A DNA stretch of 18,766 nucleotides from Pavlovales sp. CCMP2436 (Eukaryota; Haptophyta; Pavlovophyceae; Pavlovales). Shown piece after piece: positions 9,300 to 17,173 of the stretch. Position numbers and translations under genes: made by a program. The stretch lies in the NCBI GenBank assembly GCA_026770615.1, contig MU631571.1, forward strand, positions 62,898 through 81,663. The letters run 5' to 3'. Every line of letters begins with the position of its first letter. Position 1 is the stretch's first letter. Below the pieces are notes generated by a model. That model worked only from the letters and a program-made list of their open reading frames with translations. It was not told the DNA's origin and searched no databases.

Positions 9300-10200
9300 A
9301 TAATTACAAAGTACGCCGCCATTACGTAGAAACTGCGCTGCAGTCGGTAGAAGTGGCATCATCATAACATAACATAACATAATCAGAGGATAGACTTAAG
9401 GGTCGTTACTCACTTAACTATGCACATATAGCCGATGTGCAGGTCAATCTTGCGCTCGCACGTACTACTTGATTGATATTATTTAATATAAATATATTCA
9501 CATGCCGGTCTTACCATCTTCAATTTATTTATTATACGACGCCGGTGCGGCAGAGAACGGTGCCAAAATATGCATCGTCCAGCGTTCTTATTAGCGACTT
9601 GGCATGATCAACAGGTTTTGTTCACTCACAGACTTTGTCGATGTCAGACGTAAGTCTTGGCAGCAGGGGTGGTATAGAGGTGAGGATGGCGACGAACTCG
9701 TAGCAAATACCACAGGCTCCCCCCTGTGTAAAAGCGGCGAACCACCTCATTTTATAATATTAAAGATGTAAGCGGCCTGTGGATCACCAGTGCGCAGGTC
9801 ATAGAAAATGCAAAGTTGTTCTTAAAAAAAAACATTCTATGTTTAAATATAATAATATATACAACTATTCAGCAGCACAAGTTCCAGTAACCAGGAATCA
9901 TCACTCAGACGCCAGCTTGAATCCCTTCCACCAATAATATAATTATTCAATTTTCATATTTATATTAGAATATTAGAATATTTATTCTAACATGAGACGT
10001 GGGGTCAAACTAATTATGCTTGTCGACCCTTCTATTCCCCCCCACCGGAATATAAGAAATTATTTGCTCAAATTGCCCAAGCGAGTTTAAATTGGCGACG
10101 AAGTGAAGCGTTTACGGCACAGTGAACAGGGGATCGTGGGCAATAAGAACGCCGCTTTTGAGACTGAGGCTCAGTTAGTTTCTTAGCAAATCACATACAC
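9300..10200. other. AT-rich non-coding stretch
   Basis: Contains a CATAA pentanucleotide run (9362-9383), the second copy of a dispersed repeat (9591-9655) and AT-rich simple sequence (9840-10000). No gene is supported. Confidence 0.6.
9591..9655. repeat. Dispersed repeat, copy 2 (partner at 3330-3396)
   Basis: Starts TTAGCGACTTGGCATGATCA and ends GACGTAAGTC. It aligns end to end with 3330-3396 at roughly three quarters identity with single-base indels. The minus-strand frame is conserved in character. Confidence 0.6.
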
Positions 10201-10214
10201 ACCATGGTTAAATT

Positions 10215-10454
10215 TTGCTTAAATTACTAGTGAAGGGCACAACAAAGTGGATTTACTCATGCTGGCACGGCGGATTCACACGCGAGGATGACGTCGTAAT
10301 GAAGCAACCGACGAGCGATGATGAGCGGAATAATTTAGCAGAGAGTATTGGGAGTGCTACGGCCGATGATGTGTTTGGCAACAGCTACAGACGTGCACAG
10401 AATGCGACATTTAAAGGAGACTGTCGGCTGTGGTCATGTATGCCGCGGTCTTAA
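10215..10454 (+). CDS. Small hypothetical frame, doubtful
   Basis: A 79-codon plus-strand frame with balanced composition (WIYSCWHGGFTREDDVVMK, SDDERNNLAESIG). It could be a remnant of a mobile element or a chance frame. There is no recognised domain and no supporting splice structure, and it would be the only plus-strand gene here, which counts against it. Confidence 0.2.
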   Translation: MLKLLVKGTTKWIYSCWHGGFTREDDVVMKQPTSDDERNNLAESIGSATADDVFGNSYRRAQNATFKGDCRLWSCMPRS

Positions 10455-10482
10455 AGCGACACTTGCGCGCGTTGATGTCGGC

Positions 10483-10560
10483 GCGCGTGCCTGCGAGCGC
10501 GTGCCTGCGAGCGCGTGCCTGCGAGCGCGTGCCTGCGAGCGCGTGCCTGCGAGCGCGCTT
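10483..10560. repeat. 14-bp GC-rich minisatellite, five copies
   Basis: Unit GCGCGTGCCTGCGA repeated head to tail about five times without visible change, just downstream (minus-strand sense) of the HSF-like gene. The lack of divergence suggests recent or ongoing slippage. Confidence 0.9.
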
Positions 10561-10676
10561 GCTATGCGATGAACACGTGCCTTGAGTTCAGCGTAGCCCG
10601 GCCTCGTATCGCTAAGTGCGGCCCCGGCGGTCTGCGCATCAAGCCGCCATGTACCGACTCTCTTGCGCCATAACTC

Positions 10677-11978
10677 TCAGAGCGTGTTATCGATGGGCGT
10701 GGCTGCCTCGTGCGGCGATAGGCAGGCGCCCGTGTGCGCGCACTTGTCCGTATACCAGCCGCGCAGGTGCGCAGCCTCCATCGACAGGCCCGCCGACAGG
10801 GAGAGCGCGTTGACATCTTGGCTCAGGAGGTGAGTTGGGGTGGCGTTGGGGCTGCGCCAGTTGCCGGACTGCTGGCGGAAGCCCAGCTCCTCGGCCGGGC
10901 AAGGCGGCGACTCGTCGACCTGTAGCGCAGGAGCACGAGTAGGGAGGTGCGCGAGGGATGTACTGAGCAGTCAGCCAACCGCGCAAGCAAGCGCAGCCGC
11001 CGGCAAAAGATGCTGGCTATGGCGGAGCACGCAGGCAGGGGCGAGGGCGAGGTCGCTGCAGAGAAGCACCTCAAATTGCCTCTTCTTGCTGTTCTGGGCG
11101 GCCGGCGCGGCAGGAGGGCCGTGCAGGCCCGCCTGCGCGGAGTCGACGACGAGGAGGAGCGTAGACGCGGAAGCCGCGGGGTAGCGAGGCCAGTTGCTGT
11201 GGTCCGCGTCCACGGCAGCGGGCGCGCCGGAGAGAGCGATGTCGTCCGCGAAGGGCGACGCCGTGTTGTCGTACCGCCAGCCAACGCCGCACTGCCCGCC
11301 GCCACCGAGGGCTCCGCCGAGGGCACCGCAGCTGCTGCGCGCGAGCGCGGTCTTGGGCTGGCAGCAGGCTTCGTTTCTGCCATTCAGCTTTATGATTGTT
11401 GCGTTGAGCGCAATCACCAAGTTCAGCATGATCACGTAGAGCGACTGCACGGTGCGGCGCATCTTGTCGACGGAGACGGTGTTCTCGGCGACGTCATCGA
11501 GCGCCATCTCCGTCCACGCGATGCCCCCGGGCGGGGCCACCATGAGCGAGGCCGACGAGATCTGCCGTAGCGGGCGCGGCATCACGGCCGAGGGCTTGCT
11601 GCGGCGGTGCGAGTGGACGAGGTGGAGCAGCTCCGGCCGGCCGCGCTGGAAGTGGGCGTGCGTGAAGGAGAGCCCGCGGCGCGCGAAGCCAAAGTCGCGC
11701 AGCACGCGCAAGAAATCACCGAGGTCCGGCTTGACCGAGGTGGTGGCGAGGAAGCGGTTGACGAGCGCCTCCGAGTCCTTGACGAGCAGCACGTCCCCCG
11801 AGTGGTTCCACGCGAGGATGGTCTTGGTCCACGCGAGGATGGTCTTGGCCTTGGGCGCCGCCTCGTCGGTCACCTCGGCGTAGAGCTGGCGGACGAAAGG
11901 CGAGGCGCGCTTCTGCATCTGGTGCGCGCGCAGCTGCTGCGACGAGTACGAGCGCTCGGCTGTCGAGTCGTCCTCCAT
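10677..11978 (-). CDS. Heat-shock-factor-type DNA-binding protein
   Basis: Start chosen at the ATG at 11978 (MEDDSTAERS); the open frame extends upstream only to a GTG. Residues 26-126 match an HSF DNA-binding domain: ASPFVRQLYAEV, the ILAW-HSGD-VLLVKD strand pair, a FLRVLRDFGFAR recognition-helix region and the FTHAHFQRGRPELLHLV end. A hydrophobic heptad-like segment (about 166-199, VDKMRRTVQSLYVIMLNLV) fits the HSF trimerisation coil. Such proteins bind nGAAn arrays in the nucleus. The single-exon frame ends at TGA 10973-10971, but the last part looks intronic. My preferred model splices at GAG/GTGCTT (donor 11069) to a C-rich acceptor CTACAG (exon from 10919), phase 0, ending at TGA 10679-10677 (383 residues). 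A 21-bp duplication lies inside the DNA-binding domain. The domain call is firm; the 3' end is not. Confidence 0.8.
11808..11849 (-). repeat. 21-bp tandem duplication inside the HSF domain
   Basis: CCACGCGAGGATGGTCTTGG occurs twice head to tail, adding seven residues in frame (KTILAW repeated, separated by Thr). The copies differ at one base. It sits at the first beta-strand/turn of the DNA-binding domain. Confidence 0.95.
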
Positions 11979-12033
11979 CTTCGCTGTGATCTCCAAGAGC
12001 TCGCGTCTCGAACACACTTTTTATTCGGTCTGA

Positions 12034-12230
12034 CAATAAGAAAATGCCGAAGCTCTAGTCGAGTAAAACGCCGAAACTCTAATCGATGCACCGAGCGTAG
12101 TGGGCGAAGCGCATCGCCTTTAGCGTGCCGAATTTGTCTTTTTCTGATCACTCGTTCGAGCGCGCAATATTTAAAACGGCGCAGTTTTAAATACTGCGTG
12201 AGTGTTTAGAATATCGGCATTTTCTTATTG
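12034..12230. repeat. MITE-like element with 17-bp perfect terminal inverted repeats
   Basis: CAATAAGAAAATGCCGA at 12034-12050 is exactly inverted at 12214-12230. The 197-bp interval also holds a second palindrome at about 12163-12196 (TATTTAAAAC paired with GTTTTAAATA) and an internal near-duplication (GCCGAAGCTCTAGTCGA and GCCGAAACTCTAATCGA). No coding capacity. It lies directly upstream of the HSF-like start, so it may contribute promoter sequence. Confidence 0.6.
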
Positions 12231-12327
12231 GTTGATTAATATTCAACCAAGGAACCTTCCTGGGTTGTAATCCGCTGTAATCACGAAATTCTAGACTGGG
12301 TTTTGAAAACTCTTCCCAGGAAACGGA

Positions 12328-12437
12328 GTAAATAGCGTCCGGGTGTCTATCGGACAGCATGCAGCAGTAAATAGCGTCCGGGTGTCTATCGGACAGCATG
12401 CAGCAGTAAATAGCGTCCGGTTGTCTATTGGACAGCT
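12328..12437. repeat. 39-bp minisatellite, about 2.8 copies
   Basis: The unit begins AGTAAATAGCGTCCGGGTGT and contains an inverted GTCCG/CGGAC pair. Copies one and two are identical; the third has two changes and ends inside the kelch frame. The 39-bp period is a multiple of three, and on the minus strand the kelch frame meets TAG once per unit. Confidence 0.95.
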
Positions 12438-12459
12438 CCCGCGGAGCCTCGGCGCGCAC

Positions 12460-12807
12460 CTGCTGAAACCCGCCTCCACTCCAAAGTCTCGAGGTCGAGC
12501 GCGTGCAGGTCGCGGAAGACCGTCTTGCCGTCGCCTCCACCAAACACATACATCTCCTCGCCCACTAGCGACGCCGTGTGCCACGCGCGTGCAGCCGGCG
12601 GCGAGCCGAGGGTCACCCCAGGCGCCCACCGCAGCGTGCGCGCGTCGAGCATGGCCAGCTGCGCCCCGGTGGAGGGCGCGCCGCCAAGGACGAATAGCCG
12701 ATCGGCATACAGTTCGGTCGTGTGCCCGTGGAGCAGCGACGGGGGCGCGCCTGCCGTTGGCGCGCCCGTCCAGCCCGCGCGGCTCATTTCGCGCGGCGCA
12801 GAGTGAA
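12460..12807 (-). CDS. Kelch-repeat protein, internal exon
   Basis: Two kelch blades are visible: HTTELYADRLFVLGG with a following LAMLDARTLRWAPG, then ARAWHTASLVGEEMYVFGG with DLHALDLETLEWRRV. Each has the family's Gly-Gly pair and spaced Tyr/Trp. Kelch blades form beta-propellers for protein binding. Two blades are too few for a closed propeller, so other exons are missing, lost, or lie in unrecognised sequence. Preferred boundaries are an acceptor at CGAAG (exon from 12807), which is phase-matched to the upstream exon 13165-12952, and a donor CAG/GTGCGC after 12460. Without that donor the frame runs to TAG at 12427-12425, in the 39-bp minisatellite. Confidence 0.7.
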
Positions 12808-12951
12808 CTTCGCTGGACGAGCGCCTGAATCATTGTTGAAATTTCAACGATTCAGCTGCCGAATTAACGAGCGCCTGTGTGTGTGGGTGTGTGTGGGTTT
12901 TTGAAGGGGGGTAGGGGGGGGAGTTAAAAATAATAATAAAAATAGCCTTAC
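12808..12951 (-). other. Candidate kelch-gene intron with two alternative acceptors
   Basis: Donor GTAAGG at 12951. A pyrimidine and CA-rich tract follows, then two identical acceptor contexts CAGGCGCTCGT, 50 bp apart, flanking a near-palindrome (GTTGAAATTTCAAC, 12836-12849). Acceptors at either copy put the kelch exon out of phase with the upstream exon; a later AG (12809-12808) keeps phase. Confidence 0.5.
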
Positions 12952-13165
12952 TGTAGTCGCCGCTGTAATGACTCAGCAGTCCCGTGAGGTTGGTGCTCAG
13001 CCGCTGCGCCATCATCCGCTCGGGCGACACCTTCGACGCCGTGGGCTCGGGCTCGAACACCGGCGGCTGCGCAGCCTCGAGCAAGCCCACCGCCGCTCGG
13101 TGACGCCCCGCGGCGAACGCGGAGATTGCCGAGGCGAGGGAGGAAGGAGCGCGGCGGAGAAGCAT
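12952..13165 (-). CDS. Possible first exon of the kelch gene
   Basis: Open frame from ATG 13165 (MLLRRAPSSLASAISAFAAG), ending YSGDY before a strong donor GTAAGG. The first 25 residues are Arg/Ala/Ser-rich without acids, resembling a mitochondrial targeting peptide. An in-frame upstream GTG extends the open frame to 13237 but no ATG is there. The exon is phase 1 and can join 12807 in phase. I do not recognise a domain in it, so assignment to the kelch gene rests on strand, distance and phase. Confidence 0.45.
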
Positions 13166-13169
13166 GTCG

Positions 13170-13715
13170 ACGGTATGCGTGGTCACACTTGACCCTTGAG
13201 CGACGAGACTCGTGCAGACTGCGGCTCCGAGCGACACTGCGTCGCGAAGTGTCTAACAGGTCAAGCGTTCACGGGAAAATTCACCATCGTGATGACAGTT
13301 CCGGACCGGGCGAGCTTCTTTCCGCATGTCAAACGAGTCTCTCTGACATATCCTGGCCGTGTCGGCGTCGTGCTCTCCGCCAGCGGGAATTGACATCCTG
13401 GGTGTGATCCCACTAGTGCCTCCCATAAATTAAGGCATGGCTGACCCTGAGGCCTGAACGTCTCGGTCGGAGCTGGCGCGTATATTTAAAACCTAATTAA
13501 CCGACAATATATCTAAAATTAAATAACGCTAAATAACTTTTTTTAAATACCTGGATCTCCAACTTTTGAATTCCTCGTGCATGCACCTGTATATGAAGAA
13601 GATCCAGTTTTATGCATTTACTAAGCTGTTCAAAAGCCAGTCCTGCAAGGTAGAAGTGAATTTCAACGACGGCGGCACAGATGTCTCGGACCCGGGGAGG
13701 CGAGAGACCGCGGGA
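13170..13715. other. Intergenic stretch between the OTU and kelch genes
   Basis: AT-rich around 13480-13550 and otherwise unremarkable. It should contain the 3' end of the OTU gene and the promoter of the kelch gene, but no signal is clear enough to call. Confidence 0.5.
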
Positions 13716-14177
13716 TCAGGCGAAGCGGACCGAGACGTAGTGGAACTCGTGGTAATGGCCGAGGTAGAGGCGCATGCGCAGTGGGATTTTCCACGCGACT
13801 GGCGGGTGCACGATGTGGCAGTACTTCTCGCTCAGCGAAGAGATGATGACGATCTCCGCCTTGTAGAGCGCAGAGATCGCGAGCAGCGTGCCCTCGTCGC
13901 CCCAGGTCACCCCGTGCCTGCGCATGTCCGAAAGGTACCGCGTCCAGTTCGTGACGCCGATGGACTCCTCCACGCTGAAGGTGCCCCCGCCGGCCGTGCC
14001 GTCGTCCATCGGCCGGCTCGCTTTGTCCTGCAGCCACTTGACCGCCTTGGCCCGGAGCGTGGGCGCGTCGACCCCGGCGACGCCATTCTACGTGAACTGG
14101 TCGACGAGGGCGTGGAACTAGCAGGTCTCATCCCCCGGCACTGGCTGCTCCACGAAGCCGCGCAGCTCGAGGTGGTG
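13716..14177 (-). CDS. OTU-type cysteine protease, terminal exon with two in-frame TAG codons
   Basis: The acceptor is very strong: TACTAATAC branch-like motif, TTTTTCCAACAG, exon from 14177. The frame reads LRGFVEQPVPGDETC, then TAG (14120-14118), then FHALVDQFT, TAG (14090-14088), NGVAGVDAPTLRAKAVKWLQ, and later DMRRHGVTWGDEGTLLAISA and GHYHEFHYVSV, ending at TGA 13718-13716. This is the usual OTU order: catalytic Cys in a GD-x-x-C motif, the W-G-D-E segment, and catalytic His in the terminal HY motif. OTU proteases cleave ubiquitin linkages. Related OTU proteins commonly have Gln or another non-polar/polar residue right after the Cys, where TAG stands here. No frameshift is present. If TAG is a true stop, this is a dead domain; if it is read as Gln, the enzyme is intact. 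Confidence 0.8.
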
Positions 14178-14288
14178 CTGTTGGAAAAAGTATTAGTATG
14201 TGTTTTTGTGGGGCGAGAACGATCGTGCAACAGCTCGTGACATACACCCCCCCTCCCCACCACCCACCCACCCCCACCCACCCACACA

Positions 14289-14860
14289 CACTGCTGTTGT
14301 AGTTATCGTTGTTACCTGAAGCCCCAGGGGGGCTGAGCGCCCCCTCCCACTGCAGATATCATGTAAGCCACCTCCCTCAACACCTAGGGCGTTTGCGGGT
14401 GTGTTGAAGGGTCATACTAACTAACTAACCTGAAGCCGTGTGCGCTGGTCCTGCGTCGTCGCTTAGAAATAATATGAGTAGAACTCTCGTTCTTGCCTTC
14501 GCCATCTTATTGCTATCATTATCACATACACCACCCCCCCCCCCACACATACTACTGTTGTAGTTATCGTTGTTACCTGAAGCCTCAGGGGGGCTGAGCG
14601 CACCCTCCAACTGCAGATATGATGTAAGCCACCTCTCACAGCACCTAGGGCGTTTGCGGGTGTGTTGAAGGTAACTAACCTGAAGCCGCGCAGCTCGAGG
14701 TGGTGCTATCGCTTAAAGTATTAGTTGGTCGACAACAAATAAGAATTACCTTGTGTAAGACTACCTTGTGTATGACTAATAACACACACACACACATACA
14801 CTGCTGTTGTAGTTATCATTGTTACCTGAAGCCGCGTCCGCTGGTCCTGTGTCGTCGGCG
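14289..14860. repeat. ~255-bp tandem repeat across the last intron of the OTU gene
   Basis: Three related units, with TGTTGTAGTTATC(G/A)TTGTTACCTGAAGCC at about 14295, 14556 and 14805. Between them AGATAT(C/G)ATGTAAGCCACCTC and CACCTAGGGCGTTTGCGGGTGTGTTGAAGG also repeat. On the minus strand each unit produces one or more pseudo-exons ending GGCTTCAG followed by GTAAC or GTTAG: 14826, 14705-14680, 14610-14577, 14430 and 14349-14316. Confidence 0.85.
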
Positions 14861-14921
14861 CGGGCCGGTCGCTCAGCTTAGGCGGCGGCGGCGCGCCGAC
14901 CCTGTGCACGTCGCGCGGCGG
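14826..14921 (-). CDS. Pro-rich exon preceding the OTU exon
   Basis: Frame PPRDVHRVGAPPPPKLSDRP to QDQRTRLQ, donor CAG/GTAACA at 14825. Phase 0 out matches the phase 0 acceptor of the OTU exon, giving RLQ-HHLELRGFVEQPVPGD, a natural helical lead into an OTU domain. The acceptor (TCCGAG before 14921) is weak and the implied upstream intron is only 38 nt, so the 5' boundary is uncertain. Confidence 0.5.
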
Positions 14922-14959
14922 CTCGGACGAGCCGGAGTGGATGCGGGGGGGGGACCCAC

Positions 14960-15040
14960 CTGTTGCCACTGCTGTTGTTCCTCGAGGTTTTGCCGGAATC
15001 CCGTACCCTCCCGGAATTGCGGAGGTGGCAGATACTGCGG
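14960..15040 (-). CDS. Gln-rich exon of the OTU gene
   Basis: Twenty-seven codons from acceptor AAAAGCAG (after a poly-C tract) to donor CAG/GTGGGT at 14959. It reads PQYLPPPQFREGTG, then FRQNLEEQQQWQQ. The FRQNLE motif recurs in the exon at 15655-15569, showing that the two exons are related. Phase 0 at both ends. Confidence 0.65.
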
Positions 15041-15246
15041 CTGCTTTTGATTATTTAAAAGGGGGGGGGGGGGATCACGGAGAATTAATTATAAAAAGTT
15101 AATAATAATAATCATCAAAAGGGGTGGACAGCAGCTACGGCTGTGGCAGCTGTTACAAGAATTTTTCAAAAGGGGTAGCAACTGGACTCGAGGCAGATGA
15201 TTTGTGTGTGTTCCACAGATAAAAAAAAAATTGTCATGTGCCGCAC

Positions 15247-15324
15247 CTGCTGCTGCATCGCATGCGCCATCTCCAATCGCTGCTGCTGCTGCGGGTGCGC
15301 CTGCTGCTGCTGTAGCTCCCGCAT
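15247..15324 (-). CDS. Poly-Gln exon of the OTU gene
   Basis: Frame MRELQQQQAHPQQQQ then RLEMAHAMQQQ, donor CAG/GTGCGG at 15246. An in-frame TGA lies just before the ATG at 15324, so the exon begins either with this ATG or at an AG inside GGGAG (15318). A poly-Ala frame is also open through the same bases. I prefer the Gln frame because it matches the neighbouring Gln-rich exons and their phase 0. Confidence 0.5.
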
Positions 15325-15568
15325 AAGCGTTCATCATCATTATTAAATATAAATTATAACTGCTGCAGCTACTTCTGTTCAAATAAATAAAATATAAATA
15401 GGGGGGGGGATGGGGGGGGGGCTCCTGGCTGTCACTTTATCAGAAATAAAAAACGGTAAAAAAAGGCTGCAGTCCACCACATGAGCGATCGGCTGAGATC
15501 GTCCATACTCTGGATTCGCCTGTGATGCTGCCTGTCTTCCTACTAAGTAAAAATGGCGGCACGCGTAC

Positions 15569-15655
15569 CTGTTCGAGGTTCTGCCGGAAGCCTGGGATCT
15601 CACCGGGCGCCTACTGCTGCTCCGCGTTCTTCCTCTCCTCAGCCTTCTCCGCCTC
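15569..15655 (-). CDS. Coiled-coil/Gln exon with an in-frame TAG
   Basis: Acceptor CACACACAG, donor GTACGC at 15568, 87 nt, phase 0/0. It reads EAEKAEERKNAEQQ, then TAG (15613-15611), then APGEIPGFRQNLEQ. The sequence on both sides is protein-like, and the FRQNLE motif after the TAG repeats in a neighbouring exon, so the frame is real on both sides. The bases are CAG CAG TAG, one C-to-T change from a third Gln. Confidence 0.7.
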
Positions 15656-15700
15656 CTGTGTGTGCGTGTGTGGTAGGAGGGGGGGGGGGTGGTTATCCAC

Positions 15701-15744
15701 TTGCAGAGCGCCTGCGTCTGCTGCTCTGCATTTCTTCTCCGCTA
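15701..15744 (-). CDS. Candidate exon, frame uncertain
   Basis: Excellent acceptor (ten T then GCAG) and a fair donor GTGGAT. In one frame it starts with TAG and reads RRRNAEQQTQALC, homologous to RKNAEQQ in the next exon. In another it reads AEKKCRAADAGALQ and leaves phase 0, which fits the next exon. The upstream phase is not resolved. A possible 24-nt exon (15869-15846, APYAFRLQ, between TACAG and GTTAGG) lies just before it. Confidence 0.35.
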
Positions 15745-15985
15745 CTGCAAAAAAAAAACTATCGCGCTTTGAAATATATTGAAATGACACGTCATTCGCT
15801 CTTTGACATGTGACATTTTTTTGTTTTTTTGTAACGTCCCCTAACTTGCAGCCTGAAGGCGTACGGTGCCTGTATCAAAAAAAATATTTTGAAAATAACG
15901 TAAAAAATACGAGCTCACCAGTGCCATTTCAGAGAAAAAAACGAAAAAAAAACGCGATTTAAAATAATAATAATAATGAGCTCAC

Positions 15986-16063
15986 ATTTTCCTGTTTCTT
16001 GTGCACCAGCTTTTGCGCGGACTTCACTTCCGCGCATAAACTCTTTACGCGTTTCCGCTCCTT
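15986..16063 (-). CDS. Charged coiled-coil exon
   Basis: Twenty-six codons, KERKRVKSLCAEV then KSAQKLVHKKQEN, acceptor AAAATAG and consensus donor GTGAGC at 15985. It is phase 0 in and joins in phase with the exon at 16722-16664, giving a continuous Lys/Arg/Glu-rich helix. Fragments resembling its 3' end (CACAAGGAAACAGG) recur in the intron near 16390-16420 and 16550. Confidence 0.65.
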
Positions 16064-16079
16064 CTATTTTAAAATAAAT

Positions 16080-16660
16080 AGGAGGATGGGAGAGTGAGTA
16101 TTTAGATGATTATATAAAAACATTTAGGTGTGAAAATGAAGATGTTTATTCATGATGTTTGATAATGACTTATTATCATGAAGCGTCTCCTATTTCTATT
16201 TAGATGGGGAGAGGGAGGAGGAGGAGGAGGAGGAGAAGGCGGAGGATGATGATGCTGTATAATGACTTATTATTTGAATGATGCCAACGACGATGATGAT
16301 GATGATTAATGATGATTTATAATGAGTTATTATCACGAAGTGTCTGCGCAGCCTTCGCCTTTTAAAATTTCTTTTTTAACGTCTGTCAGTCCGGTCCCGC
16401 CTGTTTCCTTGTGCATAGTAAGATCTATACCTAAAATAAAATAGAATAACTGATTCCTCTAAAATAATATATGATAGAACTAATTCCGCTCGAGTCTTCT
16501 CATCGTCGTCGGTTCATAACAATAAGAACTAGAATATGTATTCTCGACTGCCTGTTTCCTAATAACAACCAACAACAACCATGATGATGATAATCATAAC
16601 TACAATAATAACTAATAATAGCAATAACTAATCATAATAACAACAAATAGTAACTAACGG
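16080..16660. other. Intron with GAG/GAT and ATA simple repeats
   Basis: Purine-rich GAGGAG and GATGAT runs at 16205-16315, TAATGA(G/C)TTATTAT repeats near 16165, 16260 and 16320, and ATAACTAAT-type repeats at 16560-16650. No gene is supported. Confidence 0.6.
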
Positions 16661-16663
16661 TAC

Positions 16664-16722
16664 CTCCGCCGCCTTCTTCCTCGCCTCGCGCTGTGCCACC
16701 ATCCACACGTCCGCAGCTGAGC
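16664..16722 (-). CDS. Charged helical exon
   Basis: Acceptor ACTAACAG, donor GTACCG at 16663, 59 nt. Entered with one base carried from the preceding exon it reads SAADVWMVAQREARKKAAE. Two partial copies of its 5' half lie upstream: 16795 onward (SAADVWMV, with its own ATAG acceptor, then TAA) and near 16860. The duplicates lack the 3' half and donor. Confidence 0.65.
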
Positions 16723-16950
16723 CTGTTAGTTATTATGATGTTATTGTTATATAATTAGAACGATTACATAACCATCCACACATCGGCAGCCGAACCTATT
16801 AGTTATTATTATGTAATTGTTGTTATTATTATGCAATTATGATTATAACGAGCATAACTGCCACCATCCACACAATCACGATAGGCTCAAAAAAACGACA
16901 ACGAAAACGAAAAGGGAAATAATGGAAAAAAAACGATTTTTAAAAAACAC

Positions 16951-17008
16951 CTTTCCGGACCGACTCGACGTCGTTGCGGCCGCGCTTCACGCCAACGGCG
17001 GCCACCGC
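16951..17008 (-). CDS. Exon, version 3 of a triplicated set
   Basis: Fifty-eight nt reading AVAAVGVKRGRNDVESVRK plus one base, acceptor GGCGAG, donor GTGTTT at 16950. The phase 1 exit joins exactly with the two-base entry of the exon at 16722. It resembles the exon at 17707-17665 (both have AA then VKRGR). Confidence 0.6.
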
Positions 17009-17173
17009 CTCGCCCGCAAATGTTTGTATTCGTTTAATTATAATTAAACATATAATGTTATGTAGAATTAGGCACACAGTATACTCTGTCACGCCCGCCG
17101 CCTGCGAATTGAATTGACGCGCAATAGTGAATCTTGAATTCGCATTAGCCATTAGTATTACGCGGCATTTCCA

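Noticed and set aside
10947..12209. Plus-strand frames of 207, 143 and 200 codons opposite the HSF-like gene
   Set aside because: GC-rich antisense shadows; the minus strand carries a recognisable DNA-binding domain.
12187..12549. Minus-strand frame with a repeated DRHPDAIYCCMLS peptide
   Set aside because: Product of the 39-bp minisatellite in another register; no kelch or other domain in it.
13566..14240. 224-codon plus-strand frame
   Set aside because: It is the antisense shadow of the OTU exon, which has clear family motifs and a strong acceptor on the minus strand.
15089..15382. Poly-Ala minus-strand frame with an ATG cluster
   Set aside because: Same bases as the poly-Gln exon; the Gln frame agrees with the neighbouring exons in composition, phase and donor. 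Not fully excluded.
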